A DNA stretch of 5,592 nucleotides from assembly GCA_030040415.1 (NCBI GenBank), contig JASHTT010000530.1, positions 1 through 5,592 of the forward strand. Reading direction: 5' to 3'. A program made the translations under genes and the position numbers. Shown one piece after another: positions 1 to 5,592 of this stretch. The notes under the pieces are model-generated. The model searched no databases, had not been told where the DNA came from, and was given only the letters and a program-made list of their open reading frames with translations. The stretch's first letter is position 1, and the number at the start of each line of letters is the position of its first letter. Source of the stretch: Streptosporangiaceae bacterium. Lineage in GTDB: Bacteria; Actinomycetota; Actinomycetes; Streptosporangiales; Streptosporangiaceae.

Positions 1-3000
1 TAGGTCACGGTATTCGCCCCGATGCCAGGCACCCGCGGACCGGGCAGGACGATGCCTGTCAGGTTCAGCGGATCCGCCGCGCTGATCATCGTGACCTCGC
101 CGCGTTCGCGCAGCTTCCTGACCGAGCGCAGCACGTCGAGCGCGTCTGGATGCGCGTATTGCTCGCCCGAGAAGCCGAGCACGAAGCGCCCGCCGCGGAT
201 CGAGCCCCGTGCCTCCAGCCGCCGGAAGGCCCACAGCACCTCGCGCCACGGAATCGCGAGGTTCTCGCGGACGGCGACATCACGGAGCACCACGCCCCAC
301 CGGGCTGCGAGTTGCTGCGCGATCGCTTCCGCCAGCTCGTCGCGGTCCGCGTCGGCAAGCGGCGGCGGCAGCAGCGACCATCTGCCCGAGGCTCCGCCGG
401 TGCTGCCACGCAGGCCACGCCGCAGGCCGCGGGCGGCGGGATAAGGCTCCGGAGCACGGCGGCGCAGCAGCGACCGTACGGCTCGGAAGCCATCGGATGT
501 CACGAGCCCTCGAGCAACGGCGTCCCATAGCGCCTCGTCGACCTCGGCTGGCGTGCGGCCGGTCACGGCCGCCAGATCGGGCCGGAACAGAGCACCGTGG
601 TCGCGGAGGGCATCCAGCACGTCGCGGGTGGGCCCGCTGCACGGCTCTGCAGGGCTCTGCTCGCCGCGAGCGGCGCGAAGCAGCCAGGGCAGATCGTCAC
701 GGAGTGCGAGGGTGATCGGCGTCGCGCGTGATGGAGGGGTGCCAACCCGGGAGGCGGCCTCCGGAACCGCTGGTTGTCCGCCCGGATCTGCCTCGCGGAC
801 CGCGAGCCGACCCCAGCTGACCTGGCCGGACATGCACAGCTCGTCAAGCCACTCGCGGCGGTAGCCCTCGACACGTGCAGCCAGCACCGACTGCTCCCAG
901 GCTCCGGTCGCCAGCTCAAAGCCCTGCAGCTGCTCGACGACCGCCAGTACCCCGAACCGGCCTTCGCGCCTGCTGCCAGGAGCCACGTGCTGCCAGCGCA
1001 GCAGGAACCGCATGAAGTCTTTCGCGGTCACCGGCTCGACCTCGCGCCTGCGTTGCTGCCTGGTGTAGGAGTGCATGCGGGACAGCAGCCGGCGCGAGCA
1101 GAACTGCTCGCCATCCGCGGCCGGAGTGAACCGGCCGCGGATCGCGAAACCCTCGGCTTCCAGCGCCGCGAGCGCCACGTCAATCAGCGTTTCCCGCAAC
1201 CCGGTGCCCTCGGCCAGTTCGGCGACTGTCGCCGGCCCCCGGCACTCCAGGTGCCCGCGCAGCAGGTCGGCCGCCGCGACCTCTTCGTCGGGTGAGTCGG
1301 CCGGCACCGGGCACCCGTGGCCGGGAACGACCTCGGCCGCGGGGAACAGTGCCCGGACGGCCGGCAGCCGCTCCACGGCCGACCAGAAGGGCCCGGTGAC
1401 CGCGCGCACCTCGACGGCCCGCCGGGCGGACACCAGTGCGTCGAACCACGGCTGCCAGTCGTCGGCCGGGCGGACCGCGATCAGGTTGAGCAACAGGTCA
1501 TGCAGCTCGTGCTCGTCCCGCGGCTCGGGTCGGACCTGGTCGATCACGCGATCCACGGCCGCCGGGTCCAGCGTGCCCAGCTCGTGCGGCTGGACGGGCA
1601 AGCCCCGGCGCAACGGCACCGCGCGGCTGCGGCGCTCCTCCAGGGGCGCATCGTCGAGGAAGGTAAAGGGACGACCGTTCAGGATCTCGTGCGCCAGCAC
1701 GGACGGCTCCGTCGTGTCCCGCACCACGACGCTGACCCGGCCCGATTCGATGCCGCTGACCAGGTCCTTAAGCCCGTCGATGTCCATCGCATCCCGCAAG
1801 CAGTCCGCCAGAGTCTGCCGGACGAGCAGGTGGTCGGGGATCTCCAGCGGCCCCGGCGCGACGTTCTCCTGGCAGGCCGCCAGCGTCGGGAAAACCGCCG
1901 CCATCAGGTCGTCGGCCTCCATGCGCTGGATCGCCGGGGGGTTCTTCTTGCCGCCGCGCATCCGCAGCACGGTCAGCGAGGTATTCAGGTTCCACCGCCA
2001 GCGGGCCGCGAACATCGGCGAGGTGAGCACCGCCTGCCTGACCACTTCCTCGACGGTGCCGGACGCCAGGAACTTCGGTACCCGCTCGAGCGGGAAACTG
2101 TGCTGCGGGCCGAGCGACAGCAAGATCGCGTCGTCGCTGGCGGCGGCCTGCAACTCGAAATCGAAGGTGACGCAGAACCGCTTGCGCAGGGCGAGCCCGA
2201 GCGCCCTGTTGAGCCGGGCCCCGAAGGGCGCGTGCCCGACCAGCTGCATGCCGCCCGCGTCGTCGAAGAACCGCTCGAGCACGATCGTGTCCGTGGTCGG
2301 CAGCACGCCGAGCTGCGCGAGCCCGGCGGCGAGGTAAGAGGCGATGATCTGCGCGGCCGCCTCACCGATCCCGCATTCGGCCGACAGCCAGTGTGCTGCC
2401 GCGGCGGCTCCGCCGTCCGCCAGCAGCCTGGCAACCCCAGACCGGACGGCGCAGACCTCTTCCGACAGCTCTGCGGTACGGCCAGGCGCCTCGCCGAGCC
2501 AGAACGGTACTGACGGCGGCGCGCCCTGCGCGTCGACCACCCGGACGACACCCGGCTCCACCCGCCGGATACGCCACGAGGTGGTACCGAGCAGGAACAC
2601 GTCCCCGGCCATGCTCTCGATCGCCCAGTCCTCGTTCACCGTGCCGACGAGGGTGTCGTCGGGCTCGGCCAGCACCCGGTAGTCGCCAAGCTCGGGAATC
2701 GCACCCCCGGACGTGAGCGCCGCCAGCCGGGCGCCACGCCTGCCACTCAGCTTCCCGTTCACCTGGTCCCGGTGCAGGTACGCAGCGCGGCGGCCGCGGC
2801 CAGTGCGGATCCCTTCCGAGACCAGCTCGGCGACCTCGGCAAGCTCATCGTCGGACACCGAACAGAACGGTGCCGCACCACGGACGAGGTAGGCGAGCTC
2901 GTCCTCTGCCCACTCCGTGGCCGCGCACTCCGCGACCATCTGCTGGGCAAGGATGTCCAGTGGGCACGCCGGGATCCGCAGCAGGTCCAGCCTGCCCGCA

Positions 3001-4259
3001 CGGGCGCCGCGCAGCAGCGCGGCGCACTCAACCAGCTCGTCGCGAGTGGTCGGATACAGGATGCCGCGCGGCACGCCGTTCCTCGTATGGTTGGATCGGC
3101 CAACTCGCTGCAGGAACGTGGCGAAATTGCGCGGTGAGCCGATCTGGCAGACCAGCTCCACGGGTCCGACGTCGATGCCGAGCTCGAGGGACGCGGTGGC
3201 TACCAGCGCACGCAGGTCACCGCCGCGCAGCCGAGTCTCGACCCGCTGCCTGCGCTCCCTGGACAGGCTGCCGTGGTGTGCGGCAACCTGGTCGTCGCCC
3301 AGCCGTTCAGCCAGCTCGTGAGCGAGTTTTTCGGCCATCCGCCTGGTGTTGACGAACACCAGCGTGGTCCGATGCTTGGCAACGTGCCCCGCGATCAGGT
3401 CCCGGATGTCGGACATCTGCTCGGTTGTCGCGACGGCGCCGAGTTCGTCATCGGGCAGTTCGAGCGTCAGGTCCAGCTCTCGCCGGTGGCCTGAGTCGAC
3501 GATCGAGCAGCGAGCCGACCCGTCCGCGTTCGAGCGGTCGGGCCCGGCGCCCACCAGCAGTCGCGCGACGGCCTCGATCGGCCGCTGGGTAGCCGACAGG
3601 CCGATCCGCTGCACTGGTCCGCCGGCCAGATGCGCCAGGCGCTCTAGCGTGAGCGCGAGATGCGAGCCGCGCTTATTGCCAGCCACCGCGTGAATCTCAT
3701 CTACGATGACCGTGCTCACCGACCGCATCATCGCCCTGCTCTTCTCGGCGGTGACCAGCAGGTACAGCGACTCTGGCGTGGTGATGAGGAAGTCCGGCGG
3801 GCGCCTGAGCATCGCCGCCCGCTCCGCCGCCGCCGTGTCCCCGGTCCGCACGGCCACCCGGATGTCCGGTGCGGTGAGCCCTAGCTCCGTCGCGACGCCG
3901 GCAATCTCGGCCAGCGGCCGCTCGAGGTTCTGCCAGATGTCCACCGCAAGGGCCTTCAGCGGCGACACGTAGACGACCTGCGGCCCGCCGGCTGCGGTAT
4001 CTGCCGCCCGAGCGATCCCGGCCTGGTGCGCGGCGTAGATCCGGTCGATGCACACCAGGAATGCCGCCAGCGTCTTACCCGACCCTGTCGGCGCCGCGAT
4101 CAGGGTGTGTTCCGCCGCCTGGATCCGGGCCCAGCCGCCAGCCTGCGGCAGCGTCGGCCCATCGGGAAACCGGCGCTCGAACCACGCACGCACCGCCGGG
4201 TGGAATGACTCCAGCACATGGCCACAGTAACGCCGGCCACCGACAGCCGTTCCGCGCAT
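1..4259 (-). CDS. lhr: ATP-dependent helicase Lhr, full-length type (3' end beyond window)
   Basis: Lhr is a cytoplasmic superfamily 2 DNA helicase that translocates 3' to 5' on single-stranded DNA and unwinds DNA and RNA:DNA duplexes; in mycobacteria it is linked to the DNA damage response. The 1419 codons seen here are uninterrupted. Helicase motifs: Walker A APTGSGKT (K62), SPLKAL 99-104, TTPES 160-164, DEIH box 187-190, SAT 222-224, VFVNTRR 301-307, AHHGSLSRERR 327-337, ATASLELGID 354-363 and QRVGRSNH 384-391. Then come a winged helix (about 400-510), a beta-barrel/DEAD_assoc region with PFWLGEAPGRT 585-595, GARLNRALGLALRKRFC 680-696, RWRW 753-756 and IPDHLLVRQT 807-816, and from about 870 the long Lhr-CTD with DFMRFLLRWQHV 1081-1092, GRWSLLP 1292-1298 and GEQY 1365-1368. 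Known full-length Lhr proteins have about 1500 residues, so roughly 80-120 are missing at the left edge; the last two bases (TA) probably begin a Tyr codon. Start: ATG at 4259 lacks a clear Shine-Dalgarno. GTG at 4217 (Val15) begins where family similarity starts, and a GTG at 4355 is the only other upstream in-frame option before a stop at 4362-4364. The sequence suggests no function other than Lhr. Confidence 0.96.
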   Translation of the reverse strand, partial: MRGTAVGGRRYCGHVLESFHPAVRAWFERRFPDGPTLPQAGGWARIQAAEHTLIAAPTGSGKTLAAFLVCIDRIYAAHQAGIARAADTAAGGPQVVYVSPLKALAVDIWQNLERPLAEIAGVATELGLTAPDIRVAVRTGDTAAAERAAMLRRPPDFLITTPESLYLLVTAEKSRAMMRSVSTVIVDEIHAVAGNKRGSHLALTLERLAHLAGGPVQRIGLSATQRPIEAVARLLVGAGPDRSNADGSARCSIVDSGHRRELDLTLELPDDELGAVATTEQMSDIRDLIAGHVAKHRTTLVFVNTRRMAEKLAHELAERLGDDQVAAHHGSLSRERRQRVETRLRGGDLRALVATASLELGIDVGPVELVCQIGSPRNFATFLQRVGRSNHTRNGVPRGILYPTTRDELVECAALLRGARAGRLDLLRIPACPLDILAQQMVAECAATEWAEDELAYLVRGAAPFCSVSDDELAEVAELVSEGIRTGRGRRAAYLHRDQVNGKLSGRRGARLAALTSGGAIPELGDYRVLAEPDDTLVGTVNEDWAIESMAGDVFLLGTTSWRIRRVEPGVVRVVDAQGAPPSVPFWLGEAPGRTAELSEEVCAVRSGVARLLADGGAAAAAHWLSAECGIGEAAAQIIASYLAAGLAQLGVLPTTDTIVLERFFDDAGGMQLVGHAPFGARLNRALGLALRKRFCVTFDFELQAAASDDAILLSLGPQHSFPLERVPKFLASGTVEEVVRQAVLTSPMFAARWRWNLNTSLTVLRMRGGKKNPPAIQRMEADDLMAAVFPTLAACQENVAPGPLEIPDHLLVRQTLADCLRDAMDIDGLKDLVSGIESGRVSVVVRDTTEPSVLAHEILNGRPFTFLDDAPLEERRSRAVPLRRGLPVQPHELGTLDPAAVDRVIDQVRPEPRDEHELHDLLLNLIAVRPADDWQPWFDALVSARRAVEVRAVTGPFWSAVERLPAVRALFPAAEVVPGHGCPVPADSPDEEVAAADLLRGHLECRGPATVAELAEGTGLRETLIDVALAALEAEGFAIRGRFTPAADGEQFCSRRLLSRMHSYTRQQRRREVEPVTAKDFMRFLLRWQHVAPGSRREGRFGVLAVVEQLQGFELATGAWEQSVLAARVEGYRREWLDELCMSGQVSWGRLAVREADPGGQPAVPEAASRVGTPPSRATPITLALRDDLPWLLRAARGEQSPAEPCSGPTRDVLDALRDHGALFRPDLAAVTGRTPAEVDEALWDAVARGLVTSDGFRAVRSLLRRRAPEPYPAARGLRRGLRGSTGGASGRWSLLPPPLADADRDELAEAIAQQLAARWGVVLRDVAVRENLAIPWREVLWAFRRLEARGSIRGGRFVLGFSGEQYAHPDALDVLRSVRKLRERGEVTMISAADPLNLTGIVLPGPRVPGIGANTVT

Positions 4260-4285
4260 GAACGGCGGCTCAAGGTTGGCTGCGG

Positions 4286-4312
4286 AATACGTGAAAGGAT
4301 GCGATAGTTTCC
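4286..4312 (-). promoter_or_regulatory. Speculative ECF-sigma-type promoter for lhr
   Basis: On the minus strand GGAAAC (plus positions 4307-4312) is followed after 15 bases by CGTATT (4286-4291). GGAA-rich -35 and CGT-type -10 elements are typical of ECF sigma factors such as SigE and SigH of actinobacteria, and the position would give a leader of roughly 20 bases before the ATG at 4259. The spacer is one or two bases shorter than usual and the -10 match is partial. I see no good sigma-70 -10 element in the same stretch, no LexA box, and no convincing PafBC-type (RecA-independent damage) promoter. Confidence 0.18.
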
Positions 4313-4363
4313 GCTGGGGAAGTAACAGTGACCTGGCCGCTGGGGGCAGCAGCACTGCGGCTT

Positions 4364-4386
4364 AGCCGGGGGTTGCCCCGCCGGCT
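4364..4386. repeat. GC-rich inverted repeat able to form a hairpin
   Basis: AGCCGG (4364-4369) pairs with CCGGCT (4381-4386). Inside it GGG (4370-4372) can pair with CCC (4377-4379), leaving a TTGC loop (4373-4376) and one bulged G at 4380, so the stem has nine pairs. No T-run follows on the plus strand and no such run follows on the minus strand, and no gene ends nearby, so it is not a typical intrinsic terminator. It lies in the middle of the divergent intergenic region, about 105 bases from each start codon. Confidence 0.45.
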
Positions 4387-4425
4387 GGCAGAGCGGCCCC
4401 GCAGTAGCCCGGACGCAGGCAGGCC

Positions 4426-4454
4426 GGGACCCATGGCGTCACGGCCGTGATACT
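4426..4454 (+). promoter_or_regulatory. Weak sigma-70-type promoter candidate for the DMT gene
   Basis: GGGACC (4426-4431) and GATACT (4449-4454) are separated by 17 bases. The -10 candidate matches TATAAT at four of six positions, and the -35 candidate matches only the central GAC. Transcription would begin near 4461, giving a leader of about 30 bases that includes the AAAAGG stretch. Spacing and position are right, but the -35 is poor, so this is a suggestion by inspection only. Confidence 0.28.
4439..4450. promoter_or_regulatory. Perfect 12-base palindrome, candidate operator
   Basis: TCACGGCCGTGA is identical to its own reverse complement and does not extend further on either side (G at 4438 faces T at 4451). 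It overlaps the first two bases of the candidate -10 GATACT and ends 40 bases before the ATG of the DMT gene, where a bound dimeric repressor would block transcription. No regulator gene lies beside it in the window. In GC-rich DNA a 12-base palindrome in 230 bases can arise by chance at a level of several percent, so the operator role is an inference. Confidence 0.4.
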
Positions 4455-4473
4455 GGCACCGCAGCGGGCGAGC

Positions 4474-4479
4474 AAAAGG
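4474..4479 (+). promoter_or_regulatory. Candidate ribosome binding site of the DMT gene
   Basis: AAAAGG is the only purine-rich, Shine-Dalgarno-like run shortly before the transporter gene. It ends 5 bases before the TTG at 4485 and 11 bases before the ATG at 4491. The spacing fits TTG slightly better, while the start-codon identity favours ATG, so this site leaves the start unresolved by two codons. Confidence 0.4.
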
Positions 4480-4490
4480 CCGGGTTGGGC

Positions 4491-5411
4491 ATGGACAAGG
4501 CGATCGTGCTAGCGCTGGCTGCCAGCCTGTGCACGGCGACCTCCTCGGTGTGCCAGCGCCTCGGCGCGAAGAACGAAGAACCAGCCAACCTCGACGTCTC
4601 GCTACTCTTTCGCCTGGTGCGCAGGCCGATCTGGCTGACCGGCCTGGCCAGCATGATCCTGGGCTTCATCCTGCAGGTCACCGCGCTGCGTTTCGGGCCG
4701 CTCGCCTTGGTCCAGCCGATTCTCGCCCTCGAGTTGCTGTTCGTTTTCGGCTACATGGCACTGATCGGGTCGCGGCGGGTGCAGCGGCGCGACTGGCTGG
4801 CAGCCGTGGCCATGTCGCTCGGCCTCGGCCTGTTCCTGCTGGCCGCGCTGCCCACTGGCGGCCGGCTGCACGCACCCGCGCTGCTGTGGTGGCTGGCTGG
4901 GCTGGCCACGTTCGGCGTCGTGCTCGTCGGTCTTGCGGTTGCCTTCGGCATCGGCACTGGCAGGCAAGGTGCCAGGCCGTCCCGGCGCGCTGCCGTGCTC
5001 GGCGCCGTCACCGGCATCTCGTGGGGCTTCGTCGCGGCCGTGATCAAGGAACTCAGTTCCCACCTGAGTGGCGGGCTAGGCGCGATCTTGTCCAACTGGT
5101 CTTTCTACGTGCTGATAGGCGTCGGCGCCGCGACGCTGCTGCTGGCCTCGCACGCACTGGCGGCTGGCCCGCTAGCTGCCTCTCAGCCGGGATTCACCAT
5201 CCTCGACCCGCTCTCGGCCAGCCTGCTCGGGGTGTTCCTGTTCGGCGAGCACCTCAGGTCCGCGCCGTTGTACCTAGCCGGCGAGGCGCTGGCCCTGGCG
5301 CTCATCGTCGCCGGTGTGTCCGCGCTGAGCCACAGCCACCTCATCGCTGGCGAGCCAGAGCCCGGTGTACTCGAGCAGTACGGGTTCCAGGCGGACACCG
5401 CTCCGCGCTGA
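4491..5411 (+). CDS. DMT/EamA-superfamily membrane transporter-like protein, substrate unknown
   Basis: The product is a 306-residue, very hydrophobic protein with about ten predicted membrane helices, the usual size and topology of drug/metabolite transporter (DMT) superfamily members. Approximate helices: 4-21, 48-66, 70-92, 102-121, 130-154, 168-186, 203-219, 221-238, 239-251 and 257-280. The two halves echo each other: helix 3 has GPLALVQPILALE (69-81) and helix 8 has GPLAASQPGFTILD (226-239), each with a Gly-Pro-Leu-Ala start and a Gln-Pro pair followed by an acidic residue, consistent with the duplicated five-helix architecture of the family. FGE at 251-253 ends the second signature. 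A polar tail (about 281-306) ends the protein. Substrate and direction of transport cannot be read from the sequence; exporter or NIPA-like cation transporter roles are both possible. I chose ATG at 4491; an in-frame TTG at 4485 is closer (5 bases) to the AAAAGG stretch and would add two residues. The gene is divergent from lhr and convergent with the TPR gene on its right. Confidence 0.85.
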   Translation: MDKAIVLALAASLCTATSSVCQRLGAKNEEPANLDVSLLFRLVRRPIWLTGLASMILGFILQVTALRFGPLALVQPILALELLFVFGYMALIGSRRVQRRDWLAAVAMSLGLGLFLLAALPTGGRLHAPALLWWLAGLATFGVVLVGLAVAFGIGTGRQGARPSRRAAVLGAVTGISWGFVAAVIKELSSHLSGGLGAILSNWSFYVLIGVGAATLLLASHALAAGPLAASQPGFTILDPLSASLLGVFLFGEHLRSAPLYLAGEALALALIVAGVSALSHSHLIAGEPEPGVLEQYGFQADTAPR

Positions 5412-5435
5412 CGCCGTAGCTAAGGCCCACCGGCC

Positions 5436-5592
5436 CTACCGGCACCCGATCGGCTGCGTGCTTGCCAGCTTGACCCTGACGGACCCGGCGTCCGGGTGGT
5501 GCATATCGTCGAGTATGTCCAGGGCTTGCTGCCAGGCCGCGCGCGCGGTGGCCGGGTCTCCGTTCGCCGTGTGCGCTTCGCCGAGGCGAACC
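5436..5592 (-). CDS. C-terminal end of a TPR protein, probably an AfsR/SARP-like regulator (5' part beyond window)
   Basis: Reading leftward from the right edge, one frame stays open for 51 codons and closes with TAG at 5436-5438. It reads VRLGEAHTANGDPATARAAW followed by QQALDILDDMHHPDAGSVRV and a short tail ending in IGCR. The pattern (Leu-Gly-x-Ala-His, Gly-Asp-x-x-x-Ala-Arg-x-Ala-Trp-x-x-Ala-Leu-x-Ile-Leu, then His-Pro-Asp-Ala) matches the last tetratricopeptide repeat of actinobacterial AfsR/SARP-family transcriptional activators and of related NB-ARC/TPR proteins. In these the TPR array senses or transmits signals to an N-terminal DNA-binding domain. No such domain is inside the window, so the regulator call is an inference from the tail alone; a stand-alone TPR protein is the alternative. 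The gene faces the DMT gene, stop codon to stop codon, with 24 bases between them. Confidence 0.75.
   Translation of the reverse strand, partial: VRLGEAHTANGDPATARAAWQQALDILDDMHHPDAGSVRVKLASTQPIGCR

Noticed and set aside
22..864. Overlapping plus- and minus-strand frames of 100-170 codons over the lhr 3' part
   Set aside because: All are shadows of the continuous lhr frame, with low-complexity Arg/Ala/Ser/Pro-rich translations.
1075..2513. Two long plus-strand reading frames (420 and 398 codons) opposite lhr
   Set aside because: They are antisense to well-conserved Lhr core and CTD sequence, their products are Arg/Ser/Pro/Gly-rich with no recognisable domain, and long open antisense frames are expected opposite GC-rich actinobacterial genes.
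4321..4355. PafBC/RecA-independent damage promoter upstream of lhr (minus strand AGGTCACTG, plus 4325-4333)
   Set aside because: It matches the TTGTCRGTG element only partly, and no TANNNT -10 stands at the required eight-base distance.
4602..5063. Minus-strand 153-codon frame inside the DMT gene, rich in Gln/Glu/Pro
   Set aside because: It is the reverse-strand shadow of hydrophobic codons of the DMT gene; there is no domain or independent ribosome binding site.
4529..5419. A 296-codon plus-strand frame overlapping the DMT gene in another frame
   Set aside because: It translates to an Arg/Ala/Gly-rich sequence with no membrane helices or motifs, whereas the frame from 4491 gives a coherent ten-helix protein with family signatures.
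5430..5442. Small inverted repeat CCGG-N5-CCGG as a bidirectional terminator
   Set aside because: The stem has only four pairs and no T-run on either side, and short CCGG pairs are frequent by chance in GC-rich DNA.

Overview
The window reads as a piece of an actinobacterial chromosome. It is GC-rich, the codons show strong G/C bias at third positions, the largest protein is a full-length Lhr helicase of the actinobacterial/proteobacterial type, and the gene at the right edge ends in the TPR tail typical of actinobacterial AfsR/SARP-like regulators. A genus cannot be fixed from this sequence alone. The Pseudonocardiales and related orders are only an inference.

Layout. About three quarters of the window (1-4259) is one gene on the minus strand, lhr. 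It encodes a superfamily 2 DNA repair helicase and runs off the left edge before its stop codon. I translated it from 4259 to base 3: 1419 codons with no stop or frameshift and all helicase motifs intact. A 231-base intergenic region (4260-4490) separates it from a divergently transcribed plus-strand gene (4491-5411) for a ten-helix transporter-like membrane protein of the DMT/EamA superfamily. That intergenic region holds a strong hairpin-forming inverted repeat (4364-4386), a perfect 12-base palindrome (4439-4450) that overlaps a weak candidate -10 element for the transporter gene, and a weak ECF-type promoter candidate for lhr. Only 24 bases after the transporter stop lies the stop codon of a convergent minus-strand gene (5436-5592, 5' part outside the window). 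Its visible end is a TPR unit like those at the C-terminus of AfsR/SARP or related regulators.

There is no evidence that the three genes work as a pathway: they are arranged divergently and then convergently, so they form no operon. Lhr acts on DNA damage in the cytoplasm, the DMT protein sits in the membrane with unknown substrate, and the TPR protein is probably a regulator. I found no mobile element, CRISPR array, rRNA or tRNA gene, phage gene or toxin-antitoxin pair, and nothing I would call a new system. The items most worth a second look are the palindrome and hairpin in the divergent intergenic region and the tight tail-to-tail junction at 5412-5435.
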